64,000 nucleotides of DNA, taken from contig NC_081406.1 in the NCBI RefSeq assembly GCF_030272615.1, positions 166,083,521 through 166,147,520 on the forward strand. The letters are read 5' to 3'. Shown here in pieces: positions 22,560 to 33,563 of this stretch. The stretch comes from Cryptomeria japonica. Taxonomy: Eukaryota > Streptophyta > Pinopsida > Cupressales > Cupressaceae. How positions within the stretch are numbered: position 1 is the first letter of the stretch; each line of letters opens with the position of its first letter. A program made the position numbers and the translations under genes. A model generated the notes under the pieces. It did not search any database, was not told where the DNA came from, and worked only from the letters and a program-made list of their open reading frames with translations.

Positions 22560-23650
22560 TTATAGTAAGCTAGATCTAGAAATATGATGTAGAGGTGATG
22601 TAGAGAGGAAATTCGATCTACAAACTAGAGTTGAAAGTGTTAGACATGTGTTGGGCACCCTAGTCTGAAGTGCTTGTGATTGACAAAAAGGAGAAAAAGT
22701 GCAGTTAGGAGGTCTTATTGACCTATCTCCGAAAAATCCAACCAAAAAAGTTAGACATGTATGGTGGACATCCTAGTCTAGGGGTTTTCACATGTTCAAA
22801 ATCTAGGAATGTGTGTCACTATCTACTTTTCTTATTGTAACTTCTTTGTGGTCGGATTTGAACATGCACGTGCATGAAAAACAAGGAAGAATGGTCATGT
22901 TGTAGAGGGGCTTGCCTAAGTCAAACCCCGTGTTGGATTTCCCACCACTACAATAGCTATGATGGTGTCAAAGAGTGCATGTCCTAGGAAGGATAAATAC
23001 AAAATTATAATGGAAATATTGAAATGAAATGATTATACCTTAGGTACGGAACACTTTCATGGAGTTTTACATAAAGGTGGTGATGCAATGCTCTTTATGG
23101 AGGTCTTGCAAATGTAAATGCAATAACATGATAAGAAAACATTGTTATCATGAAATCATCCTTGAATTTATGCAGTCTATTGCTCAATATATTGAAAATA
23201 TAGATCTATAAATTAGCCTTTTGAATAATAGAAGATGTTCTTTGTATAGAGTTCACAAGGTATTTTTGATAAAATGTCAACATAGAATGGTCAAATACAA
23301 AAATTGGGACTAAATTTTGAATTGTAAAGGCTAACAATTGCAATGACAACAATTCTGGGAAATATGATGGGATTATGGAGCTAGGCACCCTAGTACCACA
23401 AAAATAGATCCTCTAAAAGGTAAATACGAGTGTCAACGTTATAATGTTAGATTTGGTCCTAATTTAGGCATTTGATGACAATTAAGCTATAGGATGATGA
23501 AGATTTAATGTAGATATAGGCTTAACATAATGTAGGAAAAAATGCGCTAAAATAGGTGCCAAACGGAGTGTGAAATTGTAAAGGGATTAAATCTATAAAA
23601 CTAGATAATCCAGTCTCCATTTTACTGCAAGTTGGAACTTATGCACATAC
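22560..23650 (+). repeat. Dispersed repeat R1, copy A
   Basis: An unclassified noncoding repeat. It shares ordered blocks with 27360-28320: AAGTGTTAGACATG..., a CCTAGTC..GGGTTTT block, a GTCAAAC...ACTA(C/T)A(A)TAGC block, and near the end TGTGAAATTGTAAAGGGAT (here about 23570). Blocks are in the same order and orientation in both copies but diverged between blocks. I see no termini or coding capacity. Confidence 0.6.
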
Positions 23651-23795
23651 TTGTGGTAAAGTAGAGAGAAATAGAAAGAACAACTAAGCATAAGATTGAC
23701 TACGGATAGGATGACAGTAAGTTGAGGGATGCACAAGCCTCCAAGCATAGGATGCTATCAATTCATACAAAAGCATTCAAAGCAAGATACCCATG

Positions 23796-23885
23796 TACAA
23801 AGAAAACAATGTTAGTACTCGAGCAACCAAAAGGTTCCTATACAAAGAAAACAATGTTAGTACTAGAGCAAACAAAAGGTTCCTA
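23796..23885. repeat. 45 bp tandem duplication
   Basis: Two adjacent units beginning TACAAAGAAAACAATGTTAG, at 23796 and 23841, differ at only two positions (CTCGAGCAACC versus CTAGAGCAAAC). Confidence 0.9.
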
Positions 23886-25104
23886 GTCAACTAGGTGAAG
23901 AGACCTTTGTGTAAAGATTGTCTCAACCACTAATATCATTCTCATAATATTATTGCAAAAAGCACAAGTGGACTTCTAGAAAGAGACAAGAGCACACACC
24001 ATTGAGAAGAGAAGAGGATCCATGTTCCATGAACTAGCAAGTTGTTTTATGTTAGGCGCACAAAGAGATTTAATGAATTCTACTAGCAAATAAATTGCAT
24101 TACATTAGGTGGTTCATATCTAGGACAAAAATTCCATTGGCCAACAAGTTGTGCGATCTATGTATTGTAACGAAACATCACACTAGCAAGACATGCTACT
24201 CTAGGAGATCAACGACTTAGAAAGTGTAAACAACAATGATCATAACTAGCATGCCACACTATAGTAGGCAATCCATAGATCAAGAGAGTGTATGGTCTTG
24301 CAAAAACAAAGAAAAAACAATGTATTCCTACAAGAACCGAGGCAAGAGAGTGCATATTTCCATAGTAATAAATGCAAAGAATAACTAGCTAACCAACAAT
24401 GCAAAAAATGATATTCATGCCTTAAGGGGTGTTATGCAATAAAAGACCAACACAAAAGGGGTACTCCAATGAGATCAAAGTTTAGGAGGTTCATATAGCT
24501 ATGTTGATATCTCAAGGACGAGAAAAATCCATATCAAGGATAAAAACCTCAAACACCAACGAGATGTTCTTAAGAAAAATGCAAGTGTCTAAGATATGAA
24601 GGAGATCCTCATAATGATACAAATCTTCAAGCAAGGAAGAGATTATTGTAAAGCAAACATCTTGTAACAAGTATACAGGGATCCTTATCAAGGATACATA
24701 GCTACTTCCCAAGAAAAGGAGAGGGGATCCTCAAACAAGAATGCATGTCTCAAAACAAGCTGTCCATGCCCCTCAATGTGTAGGCGAGGACAACCATACT
24801 AGAGACGATAATGTTGCTACCATAGCGAAAAAAATTTATTGCGTGTGAGATTATACCACAATGAATGACAATGAGCCTCCATATAGAGCAACAAATGTTA
24901 CATGATGACGAGCAACATGATAATAATAAGTGTTATTTAGAAGAGATAGAACAAAGGTAAAACTCATTGTCACTTATCATTTAAATGAAATTAAATTAAA
25001 TTTAAGAAATTATTATATTTCACTTTTCCAATCCTCACATTTATTAGTGAAATATTCATGCAATCGATGATATACACAAAAAGAAAGTTTTTTTTTAATT
25101 ATGC
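23886..25104. other. No gene seen
   Basis: AT-rich noncoding sequence. Short motifs such as AGGGATCCTTATCAAGGA recur loosely around 24530-24730. No ORF, repeat boundary or RNA gene can be supported. Confidence 0.5.
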
Positions 25105-26230
25105 TTATGAATTTTCTTTCATTTCAGAGGAAGAGTAAGCAAGTGGGCTTTGAGAAGACGCAACAAAATATACTCTTAGTTTAGATGGAAGGTGAGGAGT
25201 AGGAAGAAAGTCCGCATTACGTTTCTTTTGAAAGGTCCAATGTAAACATGGAAATGGTGTCATTTTCATTTGTGTTGGAGATAAGACTTGACTGTGTTTA
25301 AATGGAAACAAAGACTTGTACAGCTCACATTCAGCTTAGGTTTTCTTCTGAAGAACAATGTATTGCTGACGAAATGAATGGCTGAGAGAAATACGAAGAA
25401 AAGTATGATTAAAACCACTTCTCAATACTTTGAAGCTGACAGCATTTATTTAACGTTGAGTCCTTTCTGATCCAAACCAGAAGCTTAGAAATATAAAACA
25501 AATTTTAAAGATTCAAATATAAAATAGTGTTGTGTATATTAATTTTACATTTTTTAAATTTTGGGTGGTAATTTCAAATTACTTTCAATTTTTACAGTAG
25601 TTATAATTAAAAGATGAAGTTTCATGTTCATGTCTTATATATAATACCATGTCAGCATGTTTCTTGTTGAGGTGTCTAAAATAACTCCAAAAAAAAGTTA
25701 TACTAATAGTTGTGCACTAAGTCATGTTTTATTGGTGCATGAAGGTGGCATTAGAGATGATTTGTTGCTTTTTATTTCATTCAATTATTTAGTACTTATG
25801 ATCGCCAATAACAACTTAGAAGTTACAACTCCTTGTGCTTTAATATTTAAAATATTGGACATTAATCAACGAATATTATAACAACTATTAGAACATGCTC
25901 AACTGGTGGGTCTTCTCCCTTAATGAACTTTTTTATTTGATTGAGATTTAATTATAATAGAAGGAATTTTTAGTTTTAGAACTCATTTAAAAACGTGTTT
26001 TTTGTGCTTTTGATTTAAGAGAAAAAAGTATGGAGACTAGAATTACGAGAAATATTTGTAAAGTTTCACTATGTGAAGGACATCCTAAGCGAATAGACCA
26101 TTTAGAATATAATTCATTGGAAACCTATTTCTTAAAAAATATTTATTTCTAAGTTTCGTGACACATTTTATATGTGAGAGTTATTCCAACAAGAATTTTC
26201 TGAATGACTGGTGGACTTTTACATTAACTT
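25105..26230 (+). repeat. Dispersed repeat R2, distant copy
   Basis: A noncoding block with GATAAGACTTGACTGTGT, GGAAACAAAGACTTGTACAG and GACGAAATGAATGG in order (25277-25385). It matches the cluster at 35700-36500. The part around 25935-26030 (ATAGAAGGAATTTTTAG...) matches 38185-38250. So about 1.1 kb here corresponds to parts of the 35.7-38.4 kb cluster. Confidence 0.65.
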
Positions 26231-27359
26231 ATAAAAGATATAATGTGATGAATTCAAAATAAAATAAAATGGGTTAAGTAGCATTAAGTCTTGAAAAGTA
26301 AATGCAAGAAACTTTAAATGCTCAAAAGCAATCAAATTGATATGCAACTAGCAAAACTATGCCAAGTACATAACAACTACCCCTCGATTGCTACTTTTCT
26401 TTCTTATTAGATGCAATTCACAACTATTACCAACTCAATCAGCCATCATCATGGAAGCAACTCCACACCACCCCTCAAAATCTTACACTAGAAGCTGGTA
26501 TAGTCTTAGTGTTAGGGTTATCCCTAGACTTAGAATTGAAGATCAAGTGTTCATTTGTAATGACTTTTCTTATGTACACCTTTTGTGAATAAGATCTTTT
26601 TTAGTTTGTACACCAATGATAGAGGGAGTTCATCATCTCCTCTTTTATGAGATCTCAGATCCTAACTTTAAATTCTAAATACCCATTATGTATAAGCTTT
26701 CAAAATTAGTTTTGTTATAATACAATGATAACATCACATTTTATTCAAGTATCAATTTCATGCCAACCATTAGTATAGAAAAACACAAAAAACCACACAA
26801 GATCAATGTTATTCTAAGATCCCAAGTTCACACAAAATGATTGTCTTGAGCATACATCACTTCTAAATAGGATTACTAATTCATACACACTTCATAAGTA
26901 CAATAGTGACTAGCCCACAGACACATCACAAGTACAATAATGGTTAACTCATGTGCACACCACAAGTACAATAAATAGGTCAAGCATACATCAACTATAT
27001 CCCATGTGACAAATCTATAGATACATCACATGTTCACATAAAAATAAACTTACTCAAGGGAAGTGAATGCATGCAACTGTATGCATCAACCTATTATTTG
27101 TTTCACTATCTATATTGTTAAAAAAAAAATTGTAAAATAATATATATCATCCTTGAGAACCAACATCCTATACCACACTAGGATTAGTTAATAGTTCTAC
27201 CAACCATTTTTATGTATTCTTGTTATAATATACTCAAAATTACAATCGAGAACATAAAATTGTAAGTAAACACAAATTTACATACATGGAATCAAGAGAT
27301 AGATAATAACCTATAACTAAAATCTAGAGCTAAATGTGTTGAACTATAGAGATAGGTGC
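26231..27359. other. No gene seen; short imperfect tandem
   Basis: Noncoding. At about 26880-26990 three imperfect units contain (A)CACAAGTACAATA. An AT-rich stretch follows. Nothing else is recognisable. Confidence 0.5.
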
Positions 27360-28320
27360 CCTAGTTCTACAATTGTCTTTTTCAGTTGAGGATTCAAATT
27401 CTAGATCAAGAGGCTCTATAGATATTTTCATCTATGACTTAGCCTAAAAGTGTTAGACATGCGAGCTAATCAACATAGTCCAGGGTTTTTTGTCTATTCA
27501 AAGTCTAAAAAATTGCATCTCAACCTATACTATGTAATTTTTGTAAGTTTATGTTAAATTGCATGCATAAAAGGGAAATTTGTTGTATTGTATATGGACT
27601 TTCCTACTTGTCAAACTCCATATCAATGTTTCCACTTTCACTATAGCAATGTTTGATGAAAGAGATCTTACTCGACAAAGGCATAAAACCTTAAAGGGAA
27701 TGCTTGAAATTACAAATGATACCTTCAAGGTGAAACCATTTCCCTCAATCCTCACACAAATATTGATGTTGCTTGATAAATGTTAATGAATGCCTTCATC
27801 ATGCAGGAACACATAAAACTTTGTCACAATTTCTAAACTTGAATGCTTGAATCCTTGATTAAAAACTTTATCATTAATTTCCTTGAAGATTCTTGATTGA
27901 ATTCTCAATTGTAATTGATAGGATTGATAATTAATTTCTTGAGTTTAAATGAGAGAGAAAGAACTATATTTATATCCAGGTTACACCCTTTTGAGTTTAA
28001 TTCGACATCAAGGAGCACTTTCTAGATATTTGCATAGCTAACCATTATGATTTCAAATTTGGGGTTAGAATGCCTAAACAAGGGTGCTAGGTACCATAGT
28101 CTTGGTATTTCACACAATATAAAAGGTCTTTGAGTCATAGGGGATTGCACTGAGCCTCCAAAAATAATCCTAAAATTAAGCAAAATTGGGCGTAAATCAG
28201 GGGCATGATACACAACCACCAAAGTGAGCCCAAAACGTGTGTGAAATTGTAAAGGGATACAATGTATGACACTATAATTTCTACTAGTCTCATTAAACAC
28301 CTCTCAAATATTACACTGTT
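27360..28320 (+). repeat. Dispersed repeat R1, copy B
   Basis: Second copy of the family at 22560-23650, same orientation. Shared anchors are AAAGTGTTAGACATG (27448), the GTCAAACTCC...CACTATAGCAATG block (27616-27652) and TGTGAAATTGTAAAGGGAT (28241). It contains no convincing ORF; the open frames here overlap on both strands. Confidence 0.6.
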
Positions 28321-29159
28321 GGGAGTATATATTTAATTCTTTATAGATATTTAAGATAAGTATAATATTGATAGGGCAACTTGAATAGCCAAATAAGTAA
28401 TTTTTAGTACAAAATAGACTTCATATAACACTTTTAAACATATCTATGTGAATGTGTAGCTATGTCTAATATAAGTCCAACAACTATTCATTTATTAAAA
28501 TAAAGATATGAGGTGAAATTTATGGTCTATTGAAGAAAAAAGTAATAACTAGCTTCACGCTATAATATCTAGAGAAAAATGGTAACAAGATCATATTTTA
28601 ATCTACTATGTTATTGAAATTTTTTATTCCTAGATAAAAAGAACTTCCAGAAAGCAAATAAACCCCTCTTTATGGGCAATAAAAGGCCTTAGTGACTCTT
28701 GGGTAGGTTGAACACACCACAAGACTATTGGGGGGAGTGGGCTGGGGCGGGGGAGGATGGGGGGTTGAATCAGTCTAGACCTTAAAACAACTTTCTTATA
28801 ACCCCTTAAATATTATATCATGCGTAAGTGCACAAAGATGGTGGTAAAAAAGGGGGGCATAAGTGGACACTTTTTTTTTGAAATCAGGTGAACTTGAACT
28901 TGGAGGCAAAATTTGAAAGTCATCCACTCAAGATATGAAGATAATCAAAGAACAAACATTGTAGTACTCTGGATCTAGTTTCCAAAATACTTAACTTTTT
29001 CAAAATTGGATAAGACTAATGGGGTCAAATCCTTCACGCACAAAAAATAGACCCTGATTTTTCTAAAAAAACATAACATAGTGTCTCACGTGCGCATTAA
29101 AAAAGTCATAGTTAGATTTAGTATTTTGGTAGATCCTTTGGCAGAAACATATTTAAGAG
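28321..29159. other. Noncoding stretch around a G-rich tract
   Basis: AT-rich sequence with a strongly G-rich island at 28730-28764. Read on the minus strand the island resembles the C-rich end of a Copia LTR (CTGATTCA followed by C-runs, compare 63099-63121), so an LTR end in minus orientation is possible. Confidence 0.35.
28730..28764 (+). other. Potential G-quadruplex tract
   Basis: Five G-runs of 6, 3, 4, 5 and 6 bases are separated by loops of 3, 2, 1 and 5 bases within 35 bp, which satisfies the usual G3+ loop 1-7 rule. The surroundings are AT-rich. Confidence 0.7.
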
Positions 29160-29530
29160 TGAGAACTAGAAGATGTGTGCTTTTTTTTGTAATTTTTTGT
29201 TGAGTATTTTTTTTATGATTTTTCCAATCGAGCACATCCCGAAAATTAGGTACCTGTTTGTGCGCGAAGCATAACTTGCACTAAAAAAATAAAAAATACA
29301 ATTTTTTTTTAAAAATTGTAAATCATCAAGTGCACTATAATAATATATAAAGTTTTTCAAATTTGGATAAGTAGATCAAGAGTTATTAAAAAAATAGTAC
29401 GCGTATGTCTGTGAAAACTATGGAGACGCTGGTAAAAAAAATTCAATAATAATGTTATTGTTTTTCAAATTTCAAAAAACTTATATGGTTAGAAATCTTA
29501 GAAGAAGGGTGAAAATATGGTGGCAATTTT
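29160..29530. repeat. Dispersed AT-rich repeat R3, copy A
   Basis: A-run-rich noncoding sequence. The part GGAGACGCTGGTAAAAAAAATT...ATGGTTAGAAATCTTAG (29422-29500) aligns with AGAGACACTAACAAAAAAAATT...ATAGTTATAAAGCTAAG (39906-39987). Class unknown. Confidence 0.45.
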
Positions 29531-29779
29531 AGAAATACCCACTTGATGAAATGTAAACCTAATGATGACAAAGTCGAGAAACCAAGTTGATAAAATAAAA
29601 CACGTCAAAAAGGAGGGAAATGGAGAGAAATCAAACTTCCAACCCGTGACTTTGTCATCCAAGCCTATTTCCAAGCCTAAACAGTCAAAAGCACGTATGG
29701 GGTACCTATGGTGTAAGAAGCACATATGCACTATCTTTACTATAAACAGCGCATACGTGCTACTTTTGTTTAAAATTTG

Positions 29780-29890
29780 GGAGTGTGTATAATATGATAT
29801 TGTATATATATAATATGTATATATATACAATATATAATTTATATATAATATATAATATATTAAGTATATATATACAGACATATGTGTGTG
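29780..29890. repeat. TA-rich low-complexity tract
   Basis: Runs of TATATA with interruptions, passing into GTGTGTGTATGTATG just before the pyrimidine tract. Confidence 0.85.
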
Positions 29891-29904
29891 TGTATGTATG
29901 TTTA

Positions 29905-30329
29905 TTGTCTCCCTCTCTCCCCTTCTCCCTTCCTCCATACCCCATCCCCCCCTCTCTCTCTCTCTCTCAATCTCCCCTTATCCCTTCCCCCCTTCCTCCA
30001 CACCCCATCCCTCTCTCTCTTCTTCTCTCCCTCCCTCCCTCTTCCCCCCCTCTCTCTCTCTCTCCCTCCCCTCTCTCTTCCTCTCCCTCTATCTTTCTCT
30101 CTCCCTCCCTCTACCTCTCTCTCCCTCTCTCCCCTTCTCCCTTCTTCCATACACCATCCCTCTCTCTCTTCTTCTCTCCCTCCTTCCCTCCCTCCCTCTC
30201 TCTCTTCTTCTCTCCCTCCCTCCCTCTCTCCCCCCCTCCCTCTCTCTCTCTCCCTCTACCTCTCTCTCTCTCCCTCTACCTCTCTCTCCCTCTCTCCCCT
30301 TCTCCCTTCCTCCATACCCCATCCCCCCC

Positions 30330-30422
<93 letters not shown>

Positions 30423-30428
30423 CCTTTT
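29905..30428. repeat. CT-rich satellite-like tract with long (CT)n
   Basis: Over 500 bp of almost pure pyrimidine. A block containing CCCCTTCTCCCTTCCTCCATA (or close variants) recurs at about 29920, 30133 and 30297, with a looser copy near 29980, so a longer unit is imperfectly repeated. From 30334 to 30418 it is uninterrupted (CT)42. The long open frames here are low-complexity artefacts. Confidence 0.92.
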
Positions 30429-30959
30429 CCTTCACATTTTATTTACTACAAATAGCACATATTAGATACTGAGCCTATTAGTTCGTTGCCCCGCCATAAC
30501 ATTTTTAAGCCGTATGAGAGCATATGTGCTAATTATGATTTCCAAGCATGTACAGGGCGAAAACAAAAATACCGTTGGGCTTGTGAACATTTTAGGGACT
30601 AACAACGCCCACATGGTTATTAATATACCGTGTACGCAGTACTTAGACATAGTTTTATTTGTTGAAGACCCTCAATGACCTCAAAAGACATTTTTGAGGT
30701 CGTTGAAGGCCCCACTGCAACTGTGTCTGCACTTCTATCATTGTTTTATACATATAAGTAAGTGAATTTTTGTTTTTGCATGATTTCAAATGATTTAATT
30801 GTTGTTCTTATTAGGTTTGTCAATATTATTGTGATTGTTTAATAGTTTTGATTCAAAAAAATAATTATAAGATGCATATTTATGGTTATTTGTTTATTTA
30901 TGAACTTTTGTTTACATATATATGTAATATGATTCTATTTAGCACAACCGATATCAACC
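30429..30959. other. Noncoding, upstream of a small decayed ORF
   Basis: A short inverted repeat TGACCTCAAAAGACATTTTTGAGGTCG lies at about 30674-30700. The end (CTATTTAG before the ATG region at 30960) looks like a splice acceptor, but no upstream exon is recognised. Confidence 0.35.
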
Positions 30960-31238
30960 ATGGGAAAGAACAAGTGAGGAACGATGGAACAACGAGAGGC
31001 TAAAAATGAAAGACAAAGGCAGTGTATGAAGAAATTACGTGACATAAGAACAATGGGAGAAGAAGGTATGTCATCCTCAACATCTCAATTCGATTTACCA
31101 AACAAACATAATGCACCTAATGCAATTGACGAAGAGACATTTGATTTACCGTATGAACCTAATGCAATTGAAGAAGAGACCACATTGAATAATAAATTAA
31201 ATGATGAACATATACATGTTCTCTATTTGATGAATTGA
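30960..31238 (+). pseudogene. N-terminal fragment of an unknown protein
   Basis: The frame begins at ATG 30960 (MGKNK, then TGA at 30975-30977) and is open from 30984 (84 codons). It starts with a strongly basic/charged segment (EQREAKNERQRQCMKKLRD) and contains an internal repeat of FDLP...PNAIDEET / FDLP...PNAIEEET. After a frameshift the sequence stays protein-like (HRKPKYLIGIDENIL, about 31284-31330). Basic N-termini of this kind occur in plant Helitron and PIF1-type proteins, but no diagnostic motif is present, so I leave it unnamed. It ends where Gypsy 3' sequence begins at about 31421. Confidence 0.35.
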
Positions 31239-31420
31239 ATGCACACAATGCACAGATGTTAACACCTCCTATAATTATTCATAGGAAACCAAAGTATCTA
31301 ATTGGCATTGATGAGAATATATTGAAGCCAATGCCCAATAAAGTGAATGAACAAACTTGTAGGAGAATGGTTAAAAGAATATAGAAAAACTATTTTGAAA
31401 ACTTAAATCAAACTGCAAGA

Positions 31421-31764
31421 TGTCAATGAGGATGTCTTTGATCTCTCTGCACTTTGATATCTTAGGTCTGTGGATGACAATGAGGATGTTTTCCCTCACA
31501 ATCTATCTTATAGACTACCCTAGCTCTAGTCTCCCGAGTCAATCTTCTTTATCCCATGACTCTGTCACTCTATCCTATCTTGTCAGTCCTTTCTAGCCTT
31601 TCTTTCTTATCAAGAGATTGTCTGTGATCTTTTCAAACATTTTCATCGAATCTCTTGAGGGGGCATATCATTCGCGTCATGGGCCAACTTTGTATCAGTT
31701 TATCTTATCTTCTTTGAAACAACGTGACAAGATGCATTGTCTCAAAGAGGGGCAAAATGTAGAC
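31421..31764 (+). repeat. Gypsy 3' UTR fragment with only 7 bp of LTR
   Basis: Matches 140-495 nearly base for base in blocks, including GAGGGGGCATATCATTC and the polypurine tract AAAGAGGGGCAAAA (31744-31757). The LTR start TGTAGAC (31758-31764) is present, but everything after is unrelated sequence. It is a broken copy of the family at the left edge of the window. Confidence 0.85.
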
Positions 31765-33563
31765 AATATATGAAATGATTACCAATCTATTTTAGGCTCT
31801 ATACTAACGAAGTGCACTACCACCTAGAATACTTGTAGGCTGGGATGAGTTATCCTAGGAAAAGAAACACAAGGAATTGCAAGCTAAATATCACTCCTCA
31901 AAGGCAATACACAAAGACTTGCTGACAGAATACCAATTCTCTAGAGCAAGATACAATAACAAAACATTTGAATCAATAAGATAATGTCTTCCCTAAATTT
32001 GAAGCTACACTTGAACCACTGTCACAACTAGCCAATTCCAACAACAATCACTACCACACTTTCATTGTCTTCACATAATACAAATCTGCAAATGATATGA
32101 TCATGGAATTGTACTCATACATATTCTCATTTATACATTCACATTATAGTGCCACACCTTATACCTCCAAATTGATCTTCTATATATACCATTTTTTTAT
32201 TGAAAACATTAATTAGGTCAGTGAAAACATAGGATAAGCATGGGTCCTATTAAGCTATCCACCAAACATAATTATGGTGAATGCAGTCCAATCTAAGAGA
32301 TAGAGAGGGCCTAAAACGTCATATTACAATTCTTTAGTACATCATCAAAGGATGAAAACAAGGTAACATGTAGAAAAATAATGTAGCACATAACTAATCA
32401 ACCCCCCAAAAAATAGCATCTAAATGAATAACATAATGTCAACCCCCACACACCAAGGGTAGGACCCAAGTACAACATAACACACTCTCTTAAGTTAGCA
32501 TATACTATTAAGATCATAACACAAGTTAAAAAACAAATCTCTATCTACCTAATCAAACTGATTACCTAGATAGAATTTGTGATGTATTTTATTAGCAATG
32601 TGAATTTGAGTGGTTGTTCAAGTCAATCAAGCCACTAGGTTAGATTTCGTGGTTGGATTGACTTTTCAATTTTAATTTTTAAGTTTAATAAATTTGGAAT
32701 TTTTGGAGAGTTAAATAGTGACTTATTTTTTAAGTTTACTATTTGAAGCGCTCTTGGGTGGGTACATATTTGTTAAGTACCTTTACAACCCAAAATCTTG
32801 GACTTAATCCAATATTTGATACCTTAAAAATTGCCTTATTGGAGTTTGATGAATTTGTGTTTGGGGACTGGGTTTGTGACTTGTCACATCCTCTTCCCAT
32901 TCTCCCAAGCTCATTTAAGAGCTTGGAAAATCCCACAAGGGGATCACACATGTGTGAGTCACCTTTGTAAAGTTTATGGAGATGAGTGAACAAGTATACT
33001 CCCCTTTCTCCCAAAATCTCACACGTGTGAGCATGTGGGAGAATATGTTTTGGAGAGTTAATGGAAAGCTGAATGGTGATTCTCATGTTTTTGGTTCTTT
33101 TTATTTATGACATTTACTCAACATGATTTGGAAACCCAGTCCACAATACAAATTTTTGAGTTGGGTTGTTGGGTTGGGTCACCCTTATAGTGGAGGAGTT
33201 ATGATGTTGAGGTGGCAGGTTCATGCATGGGTAGCTCAGGTGGCCACCCTAGAGGATAGCCTAAAGAATTTGAGATATCATTATTACGTGTGTCACCAAA
33301 TTATTGAAATAACTATTGGTAGAAAATATAATACTTCTTCAAATGGTTGCCTTAAATATTTCTATTCCCCATGGAAGAAAATCCCACCATAATCTCCTTG
33401 TTGATTTAGAAGGAAAAGGTTGGCACACTTGGGGTTTGTAGCGGGCATCTTTTAATCATTACTTCACTATTGCTATATTTTTAACTAAGGCCTTTAATGT
33501 TAAGGCTATGCAATTTGTTTTATTAGCTACTTGCAAATTGTGGAGAATAGAACAGACTAAATC
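31765..33563. other. No gene seen
   Basis: AT-rich noncoding DNA. Short overlapping frames on both strands around 32740-33090 and 33123-33392 show no domain. The ACACATGTGTGAGT / TCACACGTGTGAGC pair (32947 and 33019) is a short near-repeat only. The segment 33400-33563 may be the decayed upstream part of the gene-like repeat that follows. Confidence 0.4.

Noticed and set aside
29785-30472. Long overlapping Ser/Pro/Leu or Arg/Glu/Gly-rich frames on both strands
   Set aside because: They are direct translations of the CT microsatellite in all frames; no real protein evidence.
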